Positions 37,801-44,647 of a DNA stretch of 64,000 bases are shown here, one piece after another. The DNA lies in NCBI RefSeq assembly GCF_003353175.1, contig NZ_QHKS01000012.1, positions 62,001-126,000 on the forward strand, given 5' to 3'. Numbering within the stretch: the first letter of the stretch is position 1; every line of letters starts with the position of its first letter. The DNA comes from Paraburkholderia lacunae. GTDB lineage: Bacteria > Pseudomonadota > Gammaproteobacteria > Burkholderiales > Burkholderiaceae. The translations under genes and the position numbers were made by a program. The notes under the pieces are model-generated. The model was not told the DNA's origin, made no database searches, and saw only the letters and a list, made by a program, of their open reading frames with translations.

Positions 37801-38222
37801 GCATGGTCATGCGTCACCCCGAACAGGCGGCGGGATGGCTCGCCAGCCTGAAGAGAACCGGCGTGCGCCTGTCGATCGATGATTTCGGCACCGGGTATTC
37901 ATCGCTCGCCTATCTGAATCACTTCCCGATCGACCTGATCAAGATCGATCGCTCGTTTATTCGCGACGTGCCCGACAGCCAGAGCGACGCGCAGATTGCC
38001 AGCGCCGTCATCGCTCTCGGCCACAGCCTTGGTCTGGAGGTCGTCGCCGAAGGTGCCGAGAATCAGGCGCACATCGATTTTTTGCGCAATGAAGGCTGTG
38101 ATGAAGTCCAGGGGTATTTCTACAGCCGTCCTCTTCCTGCCAGCGATATGACGTCTTTCCTGAGTCGCCGGCTGGACCGCGGTCTCGCCGACGAGCGGGA
38201 CCCGCAAGCCGTGCGTGCGTGA
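34821..38222 (+). CDS. CHASE-PAS-GAF-GGDEF-EAL cyclic-di-GMP protein
   Basis: A 1133-residue membrane protein. TM1 (GYAIGLAVAMLLLGLAATDVV) is followed by a CHASE domain (PARYPGFQTLNYAPYI, GLDLGLVPRR), TM2 (LFAAITGTVISVLLGGLGYAL), a PAS domain, a GAF-like domain (GMGWEAGAFWPTESG), GGDEF and EAL. The GGDEF motif at 770-774 is intact but lacks the RxxD I-site. The EAL motif at 899-901 with DDFGTGYSSLAYL is intact, so both synthesis and breakdown are possible. The ATG at 34821 directly follows GGGGGG. Another ATG at 34740 is in frame. It is 46 bp upstream of the Cys-repeat protein gene. Confidence 0.92.
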   Translation: MNVGETWGRLLRPAHSGYAIGLAVAMLLLGLAATDVVYSVAAQLVQREARLRFDNDTRGVEQSIDMRVRLYSDVLVTMQALFSSGDDISRREFRDFVNGLNLPARYPGFQTLNYAPYIRKADVEQFVATQRRDPILRDAGVDFAILPPGERPAYFVLSYVEPLAPNLPSVGLDLGLVPRRLEALERSRDTGQPVSSGRLILAEGTHPHVGIALRLPVYRKGMPHDTVDQRRRAYIGSVGAGIRVVDLMAGLLSDETLRMIRFRIYDAGSLGAPTVPPSPSTMLFDSVAGIGSLAHDLSKQDAIANAGGSAAHLPASSAGEFSAPTSDARQFSKSLVQPFGGRRWLIVFAADPATLSGSQRRLPLFAAITGTVISVLLGGLGYALSSSRVRAVRLAERITHTLRESEIARAEAQRIAHLGDWRVSPEGGVVLLSNEMARLIGSRSATLPLTALMDVIEPQDRAALIARGNRALRSGVPFQLECRYRSTRGRRGWLHLIGHAYGPPDGRSLRGTALEITQRKSAERAQQQEHAITLQLATATSEFDVFRQLIDVLVEGMGWEAGAFWPTESGQRQSLCSIYRTRIPELERWLLSRSDSPSALAGEVATEPCWSAGKNTLARLAHAEWLAAAGITTVFAFPLRASSTTLGMAEFYARDKRQTEPHALAMARSIAIQASHFLLRRQAEENLRFIANHDALTGLPNRLMFRDRLEEELLRSRREGAELHVLFIDLDQFKDVNDSLGHNAGDLLLHAVAERLRQQVAQTGMIARLGGDEFIVLVAGQGDARADVQRSVDAIQNALAEPFVVSGRQLPVTASIGISSFPGDGDDAQTLLKHADIAMYGAKQRGKNTHQQYVREMSTSLQRRIDMESHLRHAVDNNEFVLYYQPRVSLQSNRCTGVEALIRWHHPTLGLVMPTDFISIAEEMGAIVPIGAWVLREACRQNAEWFARGLGPLRVSVNLSARQFTDPHLHNDIVEALAQAQLPGDLLELELTESMVMRHPEQAAGWLASLKRTGVRLSIDDFGTGYSSLAYLNHFPIDLIKIDRSFIRDVPDSQSDAQIASAVIALGHSLGLEVVAEGAENQAHIDFLRNEGCDEVQGYFYSRPLPASDMTSFLSRRLDRGLADERDPQAVRA

Positions 38223-38268
38223 GGCCGAGACCTCTGGCACGCTCACCACACGTAAAAGGAGACTTACC

Positions 38269-39135
38269 ATGCAACAGCAAGCACGAGATGTAGCAGGAAC
38301 CTGGCAGGCTATTGACGAACTCGAGTTCGACCGGATCAAGGCGAAGCTGCTTCATCGGCACGACGGTGGGTGGACCCCCGAGACGGTAGCGCGCGCCGAG
38401 CACGGCTACCGGCAATTTTTGAAGCTGTCGGTGAAATATCCCGACGTCGCCATCGTGCCGGGCGAGGAGGTGGATCAGTTCTGGCATGCGCACATTCTTG
38501 ACACACGGCGCTACGCGACTGACTGCGAGCGTCTCTTCGGCTATGTGTTGCATCACAACCCTTATGTGGGCATCGACGGCGCCGACGACGAAGTGCGTCT
38601 GCGGGAACTGGCTGCCGCAACGGGCGACCTGATGGCGCGCGAGTTTGGTACTGCATCAGCGACGGATGAGCCTGCCTACTGCGCGATCACGCCGGGTGCG
38701 GAAGCGAAGCCTGCGTATTGCGCGATCACGCCGGGTGCGGAAGCGAAGCCTGCGTATTGCGCGATCACGCCGGGTGCGCAAGCGAAGCCTGCGTATTGCG
38801 CGATCACGCCGGGTGCGCAAGCGAAGCCTGCGTATTGCGCGATCACGCCGGGTGCGCAAGCGAAGCCTGCCTACTGCGCGATCACTCCGGGTGCGGAAAC
38901 GAAACCTGCGTACTGCGCGATCACGCCGAGTGCGGAAACGAAGCCTGCGTATTGCGCGGTCACGCCGGGTGTGCAAGCGAAGCCTGCCTACTGCGCGATC
39001 ACGCCGAGCGCGGAAGCGAAGCCTGCGTATTGCGCGATCACGCCGGGTGCGGAAACGAAGCCTGCCTACTGTGCTGTGACCCCGACACAAGTGGCGCGTA
39101 CAGCTTCCGCTTCGGGTAGTGCAAGGCGCGTCTGA
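38269..39135 (+). CDS. protein with GRDP-like N-terminal domain and eleven PAYCAITP-type Cys repeats
   Basis: A 288-residue protein. Residues 1-130 resemble the bacterial glycine-rich-domain-protein-like family, with a conserved block from D69 through FWHAHILDTRRY, C86 and HHNPY, rich in His, Asp and Cys. Residues 135 to about 265 are eleven units of exactly 13 residues, consensus KPAYCAITPGAEA, each with one Cys and one Tyr. Only the positions I/V, G/S, A/V, E/Q and A/T vary. A basic tail follows (ASGSARRV). No signal peptide is present. AAAGGAG precedes the ATG at 38269. The function is unknown. The layout (domain plus repeated Cys core) resembles a modified-peptide precursor or a metal-binding repeat protein. 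Confidence 0.85.
   Translation: MQQQARDVAGTWQAIDELEFDRIKAKLLHRHDGGWTPETVARAEHGYRQFLKLSVKYPDVAIVPGEEVDQFWHAHILDTRRYATDCERLFGYVLHHNPYVGIDGADDEVRLRELAAATGDLMAREFGTASATDEPAYCAITPGAEAKPAYCAITPGAEAKPAYCAITPGAQAKPAYCAITPGAQAKPAYCAITPGAQAKPAYCAITPGAETKPAYCAITPSAETKPAYCAVTPGVQAKPAYCAITPSAEAKPAYCAITPGAETKPAYCAVTPTQVARTASASGSARRV
38671..39084. repeat. 39-bp coding tandem repeat, 11 copies
   Basis: The period is exactly 39 bp from CCTGCCTACTGCGCGATCAC at 38671 to the last copy at 39061 (ten periods, the last copy partial). Copies differ at a few positions only. Because 39 is a multiple of three, alternative frames stay open too and produce long spurious ORFs on both strands. Confidence 0.97.
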
Positions 39136-39152
39136 CAGCTTGTTGTGTCAGC

Positions 39153-39189
39153 ATTCGATCGCCCGTCGGTGTGATCCGGGCGATCGAAT
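39153..39189. terminator. strong hairpin between convergent genes
   Basis: ATTCGATCGCCCG (39153-39165) pairs perfectly with CGGGCGATCGAAT (39177-39189) over an 11-nt loop. It is 17 bp after the Cys-repeat gene stop and faces the ICMT-family gene. There is no T run, so it is either a weak terminator or an mRNA 3' stabiliser. Confidence 0.6.
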
Positions 39190-39347
39190 CGATGCAGGGT
39201 CCGGCCTTGCCACGCCCGGTCCTCGCAACCTTGTTGGCCGTTGCGTCTAGGGTCGACCTTGGCGGCCGCGATGCGGGTGCGTGTCACCGGTGGATGCTTC
39301 GCGGGCACGGCGGATCGAAGCAAAGCGAGGGGCGCCGCGTAAGTCAG

Positions 39348-40082
39348 TCAAAACACGCCATGAACCAGCCGGTAGCGCACGCGTCCCATGTACTCGCGAT
39401 AAGTGATGTCGTTCGAAAGCAATTGCTCCTCTTTCACGATCCGTATGACTTGCAGGGTCCATTGCGCCACAACGACGACGAGATTGCGAATGCCGAAGTT
39501 CGCAACGAGAAAACCAATGTCCGTGATCAGGTAGCCCAGGTACATTGGATGTCGAACGATGCGATACGGTCCAACCATGATTACGCCACGGTTGGCAGGT
39601 AAAAGACCAAACGAACGTCGCAGCGACCACTTTGCGTAAATCTGGACCAGAACCCCGGCAACCTGTATGGCGGCGGCCAACGCCTCCGGAACCAGTCTGA
39701 TGCCGGGCGTAATCTGGAACGCAAGAAAGTAAAAAGTCGCGCAGACCGTCACGACGAGACTCAGCGGATTCCAGTCACGCTCGGTCGGGACGCGGGAAAA
39801 CACGGCTAGTCCGACGGTCAACACCTCCGCAAAGGCGAAAAGCAATAGCGTGACCCGGGACGTGTCCCTCACGTATTGGTGGACGGTCAGGATGACGAAC
39901 AGGCCTAGCAGCGGTACGGTCAGAAGTCGCACGACGACTTCCGCCACGAGTTGCGCGCGTGTCAGACAAACCCGGTCAGCCGGATTTGACGAAGTTTGCG
40001 GGTAGTCGGACTGGCTCATCTCAGCGACGGCCCAACTCGCCGGAGCTCGACTTGCCGGCTTGACGAGCGGCACTGAAAGCAT
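39348..40082 (-). CDS. isoprenylcysteine carboxyl methyltransferase (ICMT/PEMT) family membrane protein
   Basis: A 244-residue protein with about five hydrophobic segments and the family C-terminal signature VGPYRIVRHPMYLGYLITDI, then LVVVVAQWTLQVIRIVKEEQ and YREYMGRVRYRLVHGVF. This fold uses S-adenosylmethionine to methylate lipids or cysteine carboxyls. Bacterial targets are mostly unknown. The start is unsure: the ATG at 40082, or at 40019 (MSQSDYPQ), neither with a clear ribosome binding site. It converges on the Cys-repeat gene. Confidence 0.85.
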   Translation of the reverse strand: MLSVPLVKPASRAPASWAVAEMSQSDYPQTSSNPADRVCLTRAQLVAEVVVRLLTVPLLGLFVILTVHQYVRDTSRVTLLLFAFAEVLTVGLAVFSRVPTERDWNPLSLVVTVCATFYFLAFQITPGIRLVPEALAAAIQVAGVLVQIYAKWSLRRSFGLLPANRGVIMVGPYRIVRHPMYLGYLITDIGFLVANFGIRNLVVVVAQWTLQVIRIVKEEQLLSNDITYREYMGRVRYRLVHGVF

Positions 40083-40255
40083 GACGTTGTGTAAGCGTGG
40101 CGTTATATGACAAGGCCTTTCTCCTTTCCGAGTTCATATGGATGACACCGGCCGGGTTGACCAGTCGCTCAGCACGGCACCTTATTCATGGATCGGAATA
40201 GATTGCCGGTTAGGGACGCATCGCTACGGGCGATTCCAGTGACTGAAAAATCCCG

Positions 40256-41329
40256 TTACTGCGCCAGACGCGGCGGAACATAAGCCCCGTAGAAGGGGCC
40301 GCCTTGTCCGGAACCTGTGGCCACTTTGAAATTGGTGATGAGATGACCCTGGATGTATTTACCGCTGCCGCCGACCGCAAGATCGATATGGAAAGCGGCG
40401 AAACCAAGGATCGTTTCCGTTGACGACGCCAGGCTCTGCACAACTGGCACCAGCACATCGACGTTGATGGGAACCGAGCTGTAAAGCGTCGTCTTGGTAC
40501 CGGGCTCAATCCAGATGGAATCTCCGATGCTCAATCCGGACGGGTTTCCGCTACTCATGAGAGCACGCACCGTCGGCACGTCGTTCGCATCCGTCGCAAA
40601 TGATGTCCACTGTCCACCCGAGCAGCTTCCATAGAGCGCGTCGTTGGTGATCTGAAACGTATAGGCTTGCCCAGTCGATGGATCGATTTTCGGCGCACCG
40701 GTCTGAGCATTCCAGTAAAGGTCGAGAAGGCATTTGCCCAGCGCCACGGGGAACAAACCACCCGGCCCCACATAACCCGGCGCAGACACCACGGCCACCG
40801 CAGTCGCGGTCACGGCGGTCGTGTACACGCCGAACAGCGGAGCGAAGAAAAATACCAGCTGCCCGCCGTTCAATCCTGTCGCGCGCGAAACCGTGACTTG
40901 CACGGCCGGGCTATCGTACGTGCCGGGCGTGATCGTCGAGGCCTGCATGCCCGCGGGCGATCCGGTCAGATTCCAGTAGCCGCTTTGTATCGCCGCATTG
41001 GTCAGGACTACGCCATCCGAAGTATTGAGCCGGACGGCGCTGGCGGCAGCGGCGACAGCGGTGTTCCAGCCTGGCGTCGATGTTCCGGAATTCAGCGCAA
41101 CTGCGCCGGCGATGGCAGCCGCATCGGCCGCTGTCTGCAACTCGTCCTGGGCGAGAAAGTAGTGCCCGATATCCACTGAAAATGCTGCGAACGCCAGCGC
41201 CATGAATATAAAGAAGACGAGCACATAGCTTATTGTTCCCCTCTCACGCCGATACCGGGCAAGCCTGCCGGTGGCCCGGTGATGTAGCACGCAAGGTTCG
41301 CGGCGCTCGCGAAGCATCGGGATGGTCAT
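40256..41329 (-). CDS. tadG: TadG-family pilus assembly protein
   Basis: A 357-residue protein with an N-terminal cytosolic basic segment, one TM helix (TISYVLVFFIFMALAFAAFSVDIG) and the TadG hallmark AQDELQTAADAAAIAGAVAL, followed by a large beta-rich periplasmic part. It is the last gene of the tad locus, 3 nt after tadE. TadG-type pseudopilin-like proteins anchor or organise the Flp pilus. Confidence 0.85.
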   Translation of the reverse strand: MTIPMLRERREPCVLHHRATGRLARYRRERGTISYVLVFFIFMALAFAAFSVDIGHYFLAQDELQTAADAAAIAGAVALNSGTSTPGWNTAVAAAASAVRLNTSDGVVLTNAAIQSGYWNLTGSPAGMQASTITPGTYDSPAVQVTVSRATGLNGGQLVFFFAPLFGVYTTAVTATAVAVVSAPGYVGPGGLFPVALGKCLLDLYWNAQTGAPKIDPSTGQAYTFQITNDALYGSCSGGQWTSFATDANDVPTVRALMSSGNPSGLSIGDSIWIEPGTKTTLYSSVPINVDVLVPVVQSLASSTETILGFAAFHIDLAVGGSGKYIQGHLITNFKVATGSGQGGPFYGAYVPPRLAQ

Positions 41330-41332
41330 GGC

Positions 41333-41788
41333 CTACTCGTAAATCATGACGGCTGTTGCGTTCAGAACGACAGGGCCGACCAACGCACTAAACTTCGAGC
41401 CGAGCAGCAGACCCTGATAGGTATACGAAACCGCGACTTGAAGTGTGCTTCCGGTGGTCGTTCCGTTCGATTGCGTCACGGTGACGGTAGGCGAGGTCGC
41501 ACTCCCGCCGGTGACGAGGCTGCCTTGCGCGTAGCTGGTTGTGATGGAGGCGATCTGGCTCGTGGTCAGCGGCGGCACCTGGACTACGGTGCCGGCCCTC
41601 GCGCCCGCGCGAGCCGCGTTCGTAATGATCGCGTCGTCATAGAAAATCAGATTGACGTCGATGATCCCGACCAGAACCATGACCAGAAACGGCAGCAGAA
41701 TGGCGAATTCGATTGCCGCCGATCCTCGGCTCGCGCGAGGCGCGCGGCCTGGACGGTTAGGGTGGGGCATCGGGATTCCGTTTTTCAT
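41333..41788 (-). CDS. tadE: TadE-family minor pseudopilin
   Basis: A 151-residue TadE-like protein. SRGSAAIEFAILLPFLVMVLV is the prepilin-type cleavage and hydrophobic region with the conserved Glu, followed by NAARAGARAGT. It is presumably processed by the CpaA/TadV peptidase. Its ATGA overlaps the tadD stop. Confidence 0.9.
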   Translation of the reverse strand: MKNGIPMPHPNRPGRAPRASRGSAAIEFAILLPFLVMVLVGIIDVNLIFYDDAIITNAARAGARAGTVVQVPPLTTSQIASITTSYAQGSLVTGGSATSPTVTVTQSNGTTTGSTLQVAVSYTYQGLLLGSKFSALVGPVVLNATAVMIYE

Positions 41789-42714
41789 CGCACTGTGACA
41801 GATGGACTCGTGCCTGACGTGGTGTCGCTCGAGGTCGCTCCTGAGCCTTTCGCCGCCGGCGTCGTCGGTCTTGCCATGCGGTCGCGTTGAATCTCATAGA
41901 AGCGAAGGTTGTCCTGTACCGACGCCTTCGGCAGATCCTGTCCGAGTATCGCCGCCGCCGCTTCCGGATTGCCGAGCAGGCCATACGCGAGGGCGAGATC
42001 CTGGCGCGCCTGGGGCGGTGCACCTGGATAGCGTGTCACGTCGAGCAACACATTCGCGCCATCACGCGGATTGCCGCCAAGCGTGAGCGACAATCCAAGG
42101 TTGACGCTCAGGCCCGGATCGCCGGGATTGGCCTTGAGCGCCTGCCGCAGCACGGCTTGCGCGGCGGCGTGGTCGCCCTTCAGGTCGAGCGCCGCACCGA
42201 GGCCCGCCGAAGGAAGCGGTGCGTCAGGCGTCAGCGCGAGTACTTTTCGATAGGTCGAGATGGCATCGTCGAAGCGCCGCTGATGAATGGCCACGCGCGC
42301 AACGCCGATCATCGGTGCGATCGCAGAGGCGTCGATCTGCCGGGCGCGCTCGTAGTACACCGCCGCTCGCGTGAAGTCGCCGACCGCGTAAAGGGTGTCG
42401 CCCAGGCCCGTCAGCCCTCCAACCGAGCGGGGATCGGCGGCCACGACCTTTTCATAAAGACTCGTGGCCAGATCCACGTTGCCCGAGTCGAGTGCCGTGT
42501 CGGCAAGGCGAAGCTCGCTCATGCTGTTCGGCGTCGTGTTGCGAGTCGCCGCGCGTGCTTCCGGGACGTGATAGGTCGTCGTCGTGCAGGCGCTCGCCGC
42601 GAGAAGCGTGGCGGCGCAGCAGCAAGCCAGGCAGACGAGCCGGGCAGACCGGCGCATCGTGCATGGGTGCGTCGGGGCTGCGCAAAGGTCGAGTCGCAGT
42701 TCAACGTTTTTCAT
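41785..42714 (-). CDS. tadD: TadD-like TPR lipoprotein
   Basis: A 309-residue protein. The export signal ends LLAASACTTTT with a lipobox-like Cys. Then come several TPR repeats, for example VDLATSLYEKVVAADPRSV, FTRAAVYYERARQIDASAI and FDDAISTYRKVLALTPDAPL. TadD is the outer-membrane-associated TPR lipoprotein of tad systems and aids secretin assembly. The ATG at 42714 overlaps the tadC stop. An internal ATG at 42657 is possible. Confidence 0.9.
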   Translation of the reverse strand: MKNVELRLDLCAAPTHPCTMRRSARLVCLACCCAATLLAASACTTTTYHVPEARAATRNTTPNSMSELRLADTALDSGNVDLATSLYEKVVAADPRSVGGLTGLGDTLYAVGDFTRAAVYYERARQIDASAIAPMIGVARVAIHQRRFDDAISTYRKVLALTPDAPLPSAGLGAALDLKGDHAAAQAVLRQALKANPGDPGLSVNLGLSLTLGGNPRDGANVLLDVTRYPGAPPQARQDLALAYGLLGNPEAAAAILGQDLPKASVQDNLRFYEIQRDRMARPTTPAAKGSGATSSDTTSGTSPSVTVR

Positions 42715-43673
42715 TTTTTGGCGAAGAACTCGAGAACTTGAATCACTGCTGGACCGGCTGCAATGACGACGACCGCCGGCAGGATGAACACCATCATCGG
42801 CAGCACCATTTTCGGCGCGAGTTTGGCGGCCTTTTCTTCGAGCGAAACGATATGGGCCAGCCGTTCGGTGCGAGACAGGGTTCGCAGTGCCTGGGTGATC
42901 GGCGTGCCATATCGCATCGACTGCGTCAGCGCGGAAATCAGCGCGCGGATGGACGGCAGATCGATCCGCTCGGCCAGCCCGTTGAGCGCTCGCGCGCTGT
43001 CACCGGATAATTTCAGCTCGTCGGCGGTCAGCGAAAATTCCTCCGAGAGCGGTGCGCAGATGGAAGACAGTTCATCGGCGACCCGGCGAATGCTCACCGC
43101 CAGGCTGTTGCCGGCGTTGGTGCAGATCACCAGCAGGTCGAGCGCGTCGGGCAGGCAGGCCGCCATTGCGCGACGGCGCCGTTGAGCGCGCAACGCGAGC
43201 ACATATTCCGGAACGATCATCCCGACGATGAAGACGAACACCATCAGGATTCCGCGCGCGGCGGGAAAGCGGCCCACGGCGGGAATGTGCGAACCCAGCA
43301 TGACCGCCAGCGTCGCACACACAATGCCAAAGAGGAACTTGACGGCGACCAGAACGGGAACGGCGAGTTTTCCGCGGTAACCGCCACGCACCATTTGTCT
43401 GCCGAGGTCCTCGCGATACTTTGCGTCGAACAGAGGCAGTCGATCCCCCAGCGTGGCGAGGCGCCGCACCAGTTGCGCGCGCAGCCCGGAATCGCTGCCC
43501 TCCACGTCAACCGGCGAACTGTCCAGGCGCTGGCTGAGAGCCGCCTCGCGCGCACGATCGGCGATCCTGCCACGTGTGCCGCCGCGCTTCGTGGCCCACC
43601 ATAACGCGAGCACGCCGAACAATGCCAGCAGCATCAGGAGGTCGAGCAGTGTCTCGAAGCGGGCGGGGCTCAT
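42711..43673 (-). CDS. tadC: TadC-type inner-membrane platform protein
   Basis: A 320-residue T2SSF-domain membrane protein with MAACLPDALDLLVICTNAGNS, FSLTADELKLSGDSARALN, ALTQSMRYGTPITQALR and the C-terminal helix VLPMMVFILPAVVVIAAGPA. It pairs with TadB as the pilus platform. It is ATGA-coupled on both sides. Confidence 0.93.
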   Translation of the reverse strand: MSPARFETLLDLLMLLALFGVLALWWATKRGGTRGRIADRAREAALSQRLDSSPVDVEGSDSGLRAQLVRRLATLGDRLPLFDAKYREDLGRQMVRGGYRGKLAVPVLVAVKFLFGIVCATLAVMLGSHIPAVGRFPAARGILMVFVFIVGMIVPEYVLALRAQRRRRAMAACLPDALDLLVICTNAGNSLAVSIRRVADELSSICAPLSEEFSLTADELKLSGDSARALNGLAERIDLPSIRALISALTQSMRYGTPITQALRTLSRTERLAHIVSLEEKAAKLAPKMVLPMMVFILPAVVVIAAGPAVIQVLEFFAKK

Positions 43674-44647
43674 CGCGAGGTATTGAGTTTGGACATCTTG
43701 TTGATCACCGCGATGCCGATCACCACCGAGATCGATGCGAAGGTCAGCAGCTTATGCCCGGCGGGCCGGTCGAACAGCACCATGACGTAAGGGCGGTTCA
43801 GGCCGTACAAGGCCAGCATGATGACGACCGGAATGGCGGCGAGAATCCTGGTGGTGATCCGCGCTTCCGCGGTGAGCGCCTTCGTTTTCATGCGGATCTC
43901 GCCGCGCGTCCGGACAATGGCGGCCAGGTTTTCGAGCGTTTCTCCGAGTTGGCCGCCGGTTTCGCGCTGCAACAGCAGGCACACGCAAAAGAAAGAGAAG
44001 TCGGTGACCTCGATTCGTCGCATGGCCACAGCCAACACTTCTTCCAGGTCGATCCCAAGCCTCAGCGCGTCGCCCATCAACCTGAATTCGTGACGAAGCG
44101 GCTCGGGACATTCGTCGGCAGCGGCACCGATGACGTGGGTGACGGGCACACCCGCGCGCACGGCTCGCACAATCATGTCGATCAGGTCTGGGAAGCCGTC
44201 GAGGAAACGCCGCCGGAAGCGGGCGACGAGAAAACGATAGGCTTGCGCCGCGCCGAAGAGGGGGAGTGCGGGCAGCAGAAGCAGTTTGACGAAGCCGGGC
44301 AGCGGCATGAAACGTGTCATCGCCAGCGCCAGGAGTCCGCCCGCGATCGCGGCGCCGATCACGATACGAAGGCCGCTCGCTCCGGCGACGGTCCTGAGAC
44401 GAGCGATTCCCGGCCCGAACCAGCGGCTGACCGCGTTGCCAGGCCGGCTGACCTTGAAGAGGCCCGGGTCAAAGCTGCCTGCAGCCGGCGCGAGCCCGCC
44501 GTCCTGCACCGAAAAAGACTGCAGCACGCGCGCCTTGATCCTTGCGCGAGGCCGTTTGCTTCGCATGTCCTGAACGGTAAGCGCCATGAGTCCGAGCAAC
44601 AGCACGCAGGCGAAAGAGGAGAGGGTGACGAGGTCGATTGGCGTCAT
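43670..44647 (-). CDS. tadB: TadB-type inner-membrane platform protein
   Basis: A 325-residue T2SSF-domain protein with FPDLIDMIVRAVRAGVPVTH, DALRLGIDLEEVLAVAMRRI, FSFFCVCLLLQRETGGQLGE and ILAAIPVVIMLALYGLNRPY. It works with TadC and the CpaF ATPase in pilin extrusion. It has ATGA overlaps with both neighbours. Confidence 0.93.
   Translation of the reverse strand: MTPIDLVTLSSFACVLLLGLMALTVQDMRSKRPRARIKARVLQSFSVQDGGLAPAAGSFDPGLFKVSRPGNAVSRWFGPGIARLRTVAGASGLRIVIGAAIAGGLLALAMTRFMPLPGFVKLLLLPALPLFGAAQAYRFLVARFRRRFLDGFPDLIDMIVRAVRAGVPVTHVIGAAADECPEPLRHEFRLMGDALRLGIDLEEVLAVAMRRIEVTDFSFFCVCLLLQRETGGQLGETLENLAAIVRTRGEIRMKTKALTAEARITTRILAAIPVVIMLALYGLNRPYVMVLFDRPAGHKLLTFASISVVIGIAVINKMSKLNTSR

Noticed and set aside
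38671..39084. CRISPR-like array
   Set aside because: Copies are contiguous with no spacers, the period is a multiple of three, and the array is coding.
38645..39119. Long ORFs in other frames and on the minus strand across the 39-bp repeat (e.g. RRVRKRSLRI repeats)
   Set aside because: They arise because the 39-bp period keeps every frame open. Only the frame reading PAYCAITP is joined to a sensible domain and a ribosome site.
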